Below are positions 63,153-64,000 of a DNA stretch of 64,000 bases, in pieces. Under the pieces are notes generated by a model. That model did not search any database. It was not told where the DNA came from and saw nothing but the letters and a program-made list of their open reading frames with translations. This DNA is from Flammeovirgaceae bacterium UBA4465 (GTDB lineage: Bacteria > Bacteroidota > Bacteroidia > Cytophagales > Cyclobacteriaceae): the NCBI GenBank assembly GCA_905182655.1, contig CAJJCN010000057.1, positions 1-64,000 on the forward strand. Reading direction: 5' to 3'. The number at the start of each line of letters is the position of its first letter. Position 1 is the stretch's first letter. Both the position numbers and the translations under genes were made by a program.

Positions 63153-64000
63153 ATGTATTTCAATGATTTTAGTATGACCTCCTTTGTAACCCTAATGCTG
63201 GGAGCGTATTTACTGCAAGCAATTGCCTATTACAAGTTTTTCATAAAGGCTGAGCAACCAGGATGGATTGGTTTTATTCCACTCTACAATTATTATATCC
63301 ATTTACAAATCGTAGGTCGTCCAAAATGGTGGATGCTCTTATTATTTGTGCCTGTAGCCAATTTCTTTGTCGCCCTAACCATTCACCTGGACTTGCTTAA
63401 ATCATTCCAAAGGTATCGTTATATAGACCAAGTATTTGGCGTTTTATTGGCTCCTTTTTACATGGTTTATGTTGCCTTTGGTCCGACTACCTACCTTGGT
63501 AAAGCCACTGAATTACCCAAAGTTCAAAAAGGACCTTTTAAAGAATGGTTTGAGGCCATTGTTTTTGCTGTTTTTGCGGCCACCATCATTCGCTGGGCAT
63601 TTATGGAAGCTTATGTAATTCCAACACCTTCGATGGAGCGTTCACTCTTGGTTGGGGATTTTCTTTTTGTAAGTAAACTAGAGTACGGGCCCAGAACGCC
63701 TAAAACTCCACTGCAATTACCTCTCACTCATGCCAAAGTCTGGGGAACAGATCTCCCCTCTTATATCAGTGGATTACAACTTCCTCAATTTCGATTTCCA
63801 AGTTTGGGTCGCGTAGAGAGAAACGATGTGGTAGTATTTAACTATCCACCAGAGTTTGAGAATCCTAAGGACTTAAGAACGCATTACATCAAAAGATGTA
63901 TCGGGATCTCAGGTGATGTGATTGAAGTAAAATTTGGTCAAGTGCACATCAATCAAGCAACCGCTGATAATCCTGAATTTATGCAAATGCGGTATTTTGT
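63153..64000 (+). CDS. lepB: signal peptidase I with N-terminal multi-TM extension (3' end outside window; absent from ORF track)
   Basis: Hand translation MYFNDFSMTSFVTLMLGAYLLQAIAYYKF...; YVIPTPSMERSLLVGDFLFVSKLEYGPRTP (Ser region) and THYIKRCIGISGDVIEV (Lys region). Confidence 0.94.
   Translation, partial: MYFNDFSMTSFVTLMLGAYLLQAIAYYKFFIKAEQPGWIGFIPLYNYYIHLQIVGRPKWWMLLLFVPVANFFVALTIHLDLLKSFQRYRYIDQVFGVLLAPFYMVYVAFGPTTYLGKATELPKVQKGPFKEWFEAIVFAVFAATIIRWAFMEAYVIPTPSMERSLLVGDFLFVSKLEYGPRTPKTPLQLPLTHAKVWGTDLPSYISGLQLPQFRFPSLGRVERNDVVVFNYPPEFENPKDLRTHYIKRCIGISGDVIEVKFGQVHINQATADNPEFMQMRYF

Noticed and set aside
63436-63618. 60-aa ORF from the track (MAFYWLLFTWFMLPLV...)
   Set aside because: It is out of frame inside the signal peptidase I gene that starts at 63153 and runs off the window end.

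Overview
AT-rich chromosomal window from a Bacteroidota bacterium (probably Cytophagales-like, judged from gene content, gene order and TAnnTTTG-type promoters). It is mostly core housekeeping. The centrepiece is a ~15 kb minus-strand respiratory gene set (about 52.3 kb down to 36.9 kb): alternative complex III (actABCDEF), coxBA, heme O synthase, two subunit III-like genes, subunit IV, and four small poorly characterised genes, followed 26 bp later by a 1190-aa sensor kinase. Other blocks: PiT-type phosphate transporter (truncated at the left edge), SSS and NSS symporters, acyl-CoA dehydrogenase, CCA-adding enzyme, ligA, dapA, an AOS-family enzyme, accC, maf, MFP/TolC, thyA, leuS, long-form ispG, MlaE/MlaF, a serB-serA fusion next to serC, pyrG, yidC, parA-parB-DUF5683-dapB-lepB (truncated at the right edge). 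Two genes absent from the ORF track were read by eye: a 57-aa histone H1-like protein (17275..17448, -) and lepB (63153..end, +). I see no CRISPR array, rRNA, tRNA, intact IS element or prophage, and no clear new multi-gene system. The best second-look items are the small cysteine-motif protein and the degenerate Sco-position protein in the cox cluster, the serBA fusion, a perfect inverted repeat flanking a promoter upstream of the acyl-CoA dehydrogenase, a palindrome at the leuS promoter, and a frameshifted pseudogene upstream of actA.
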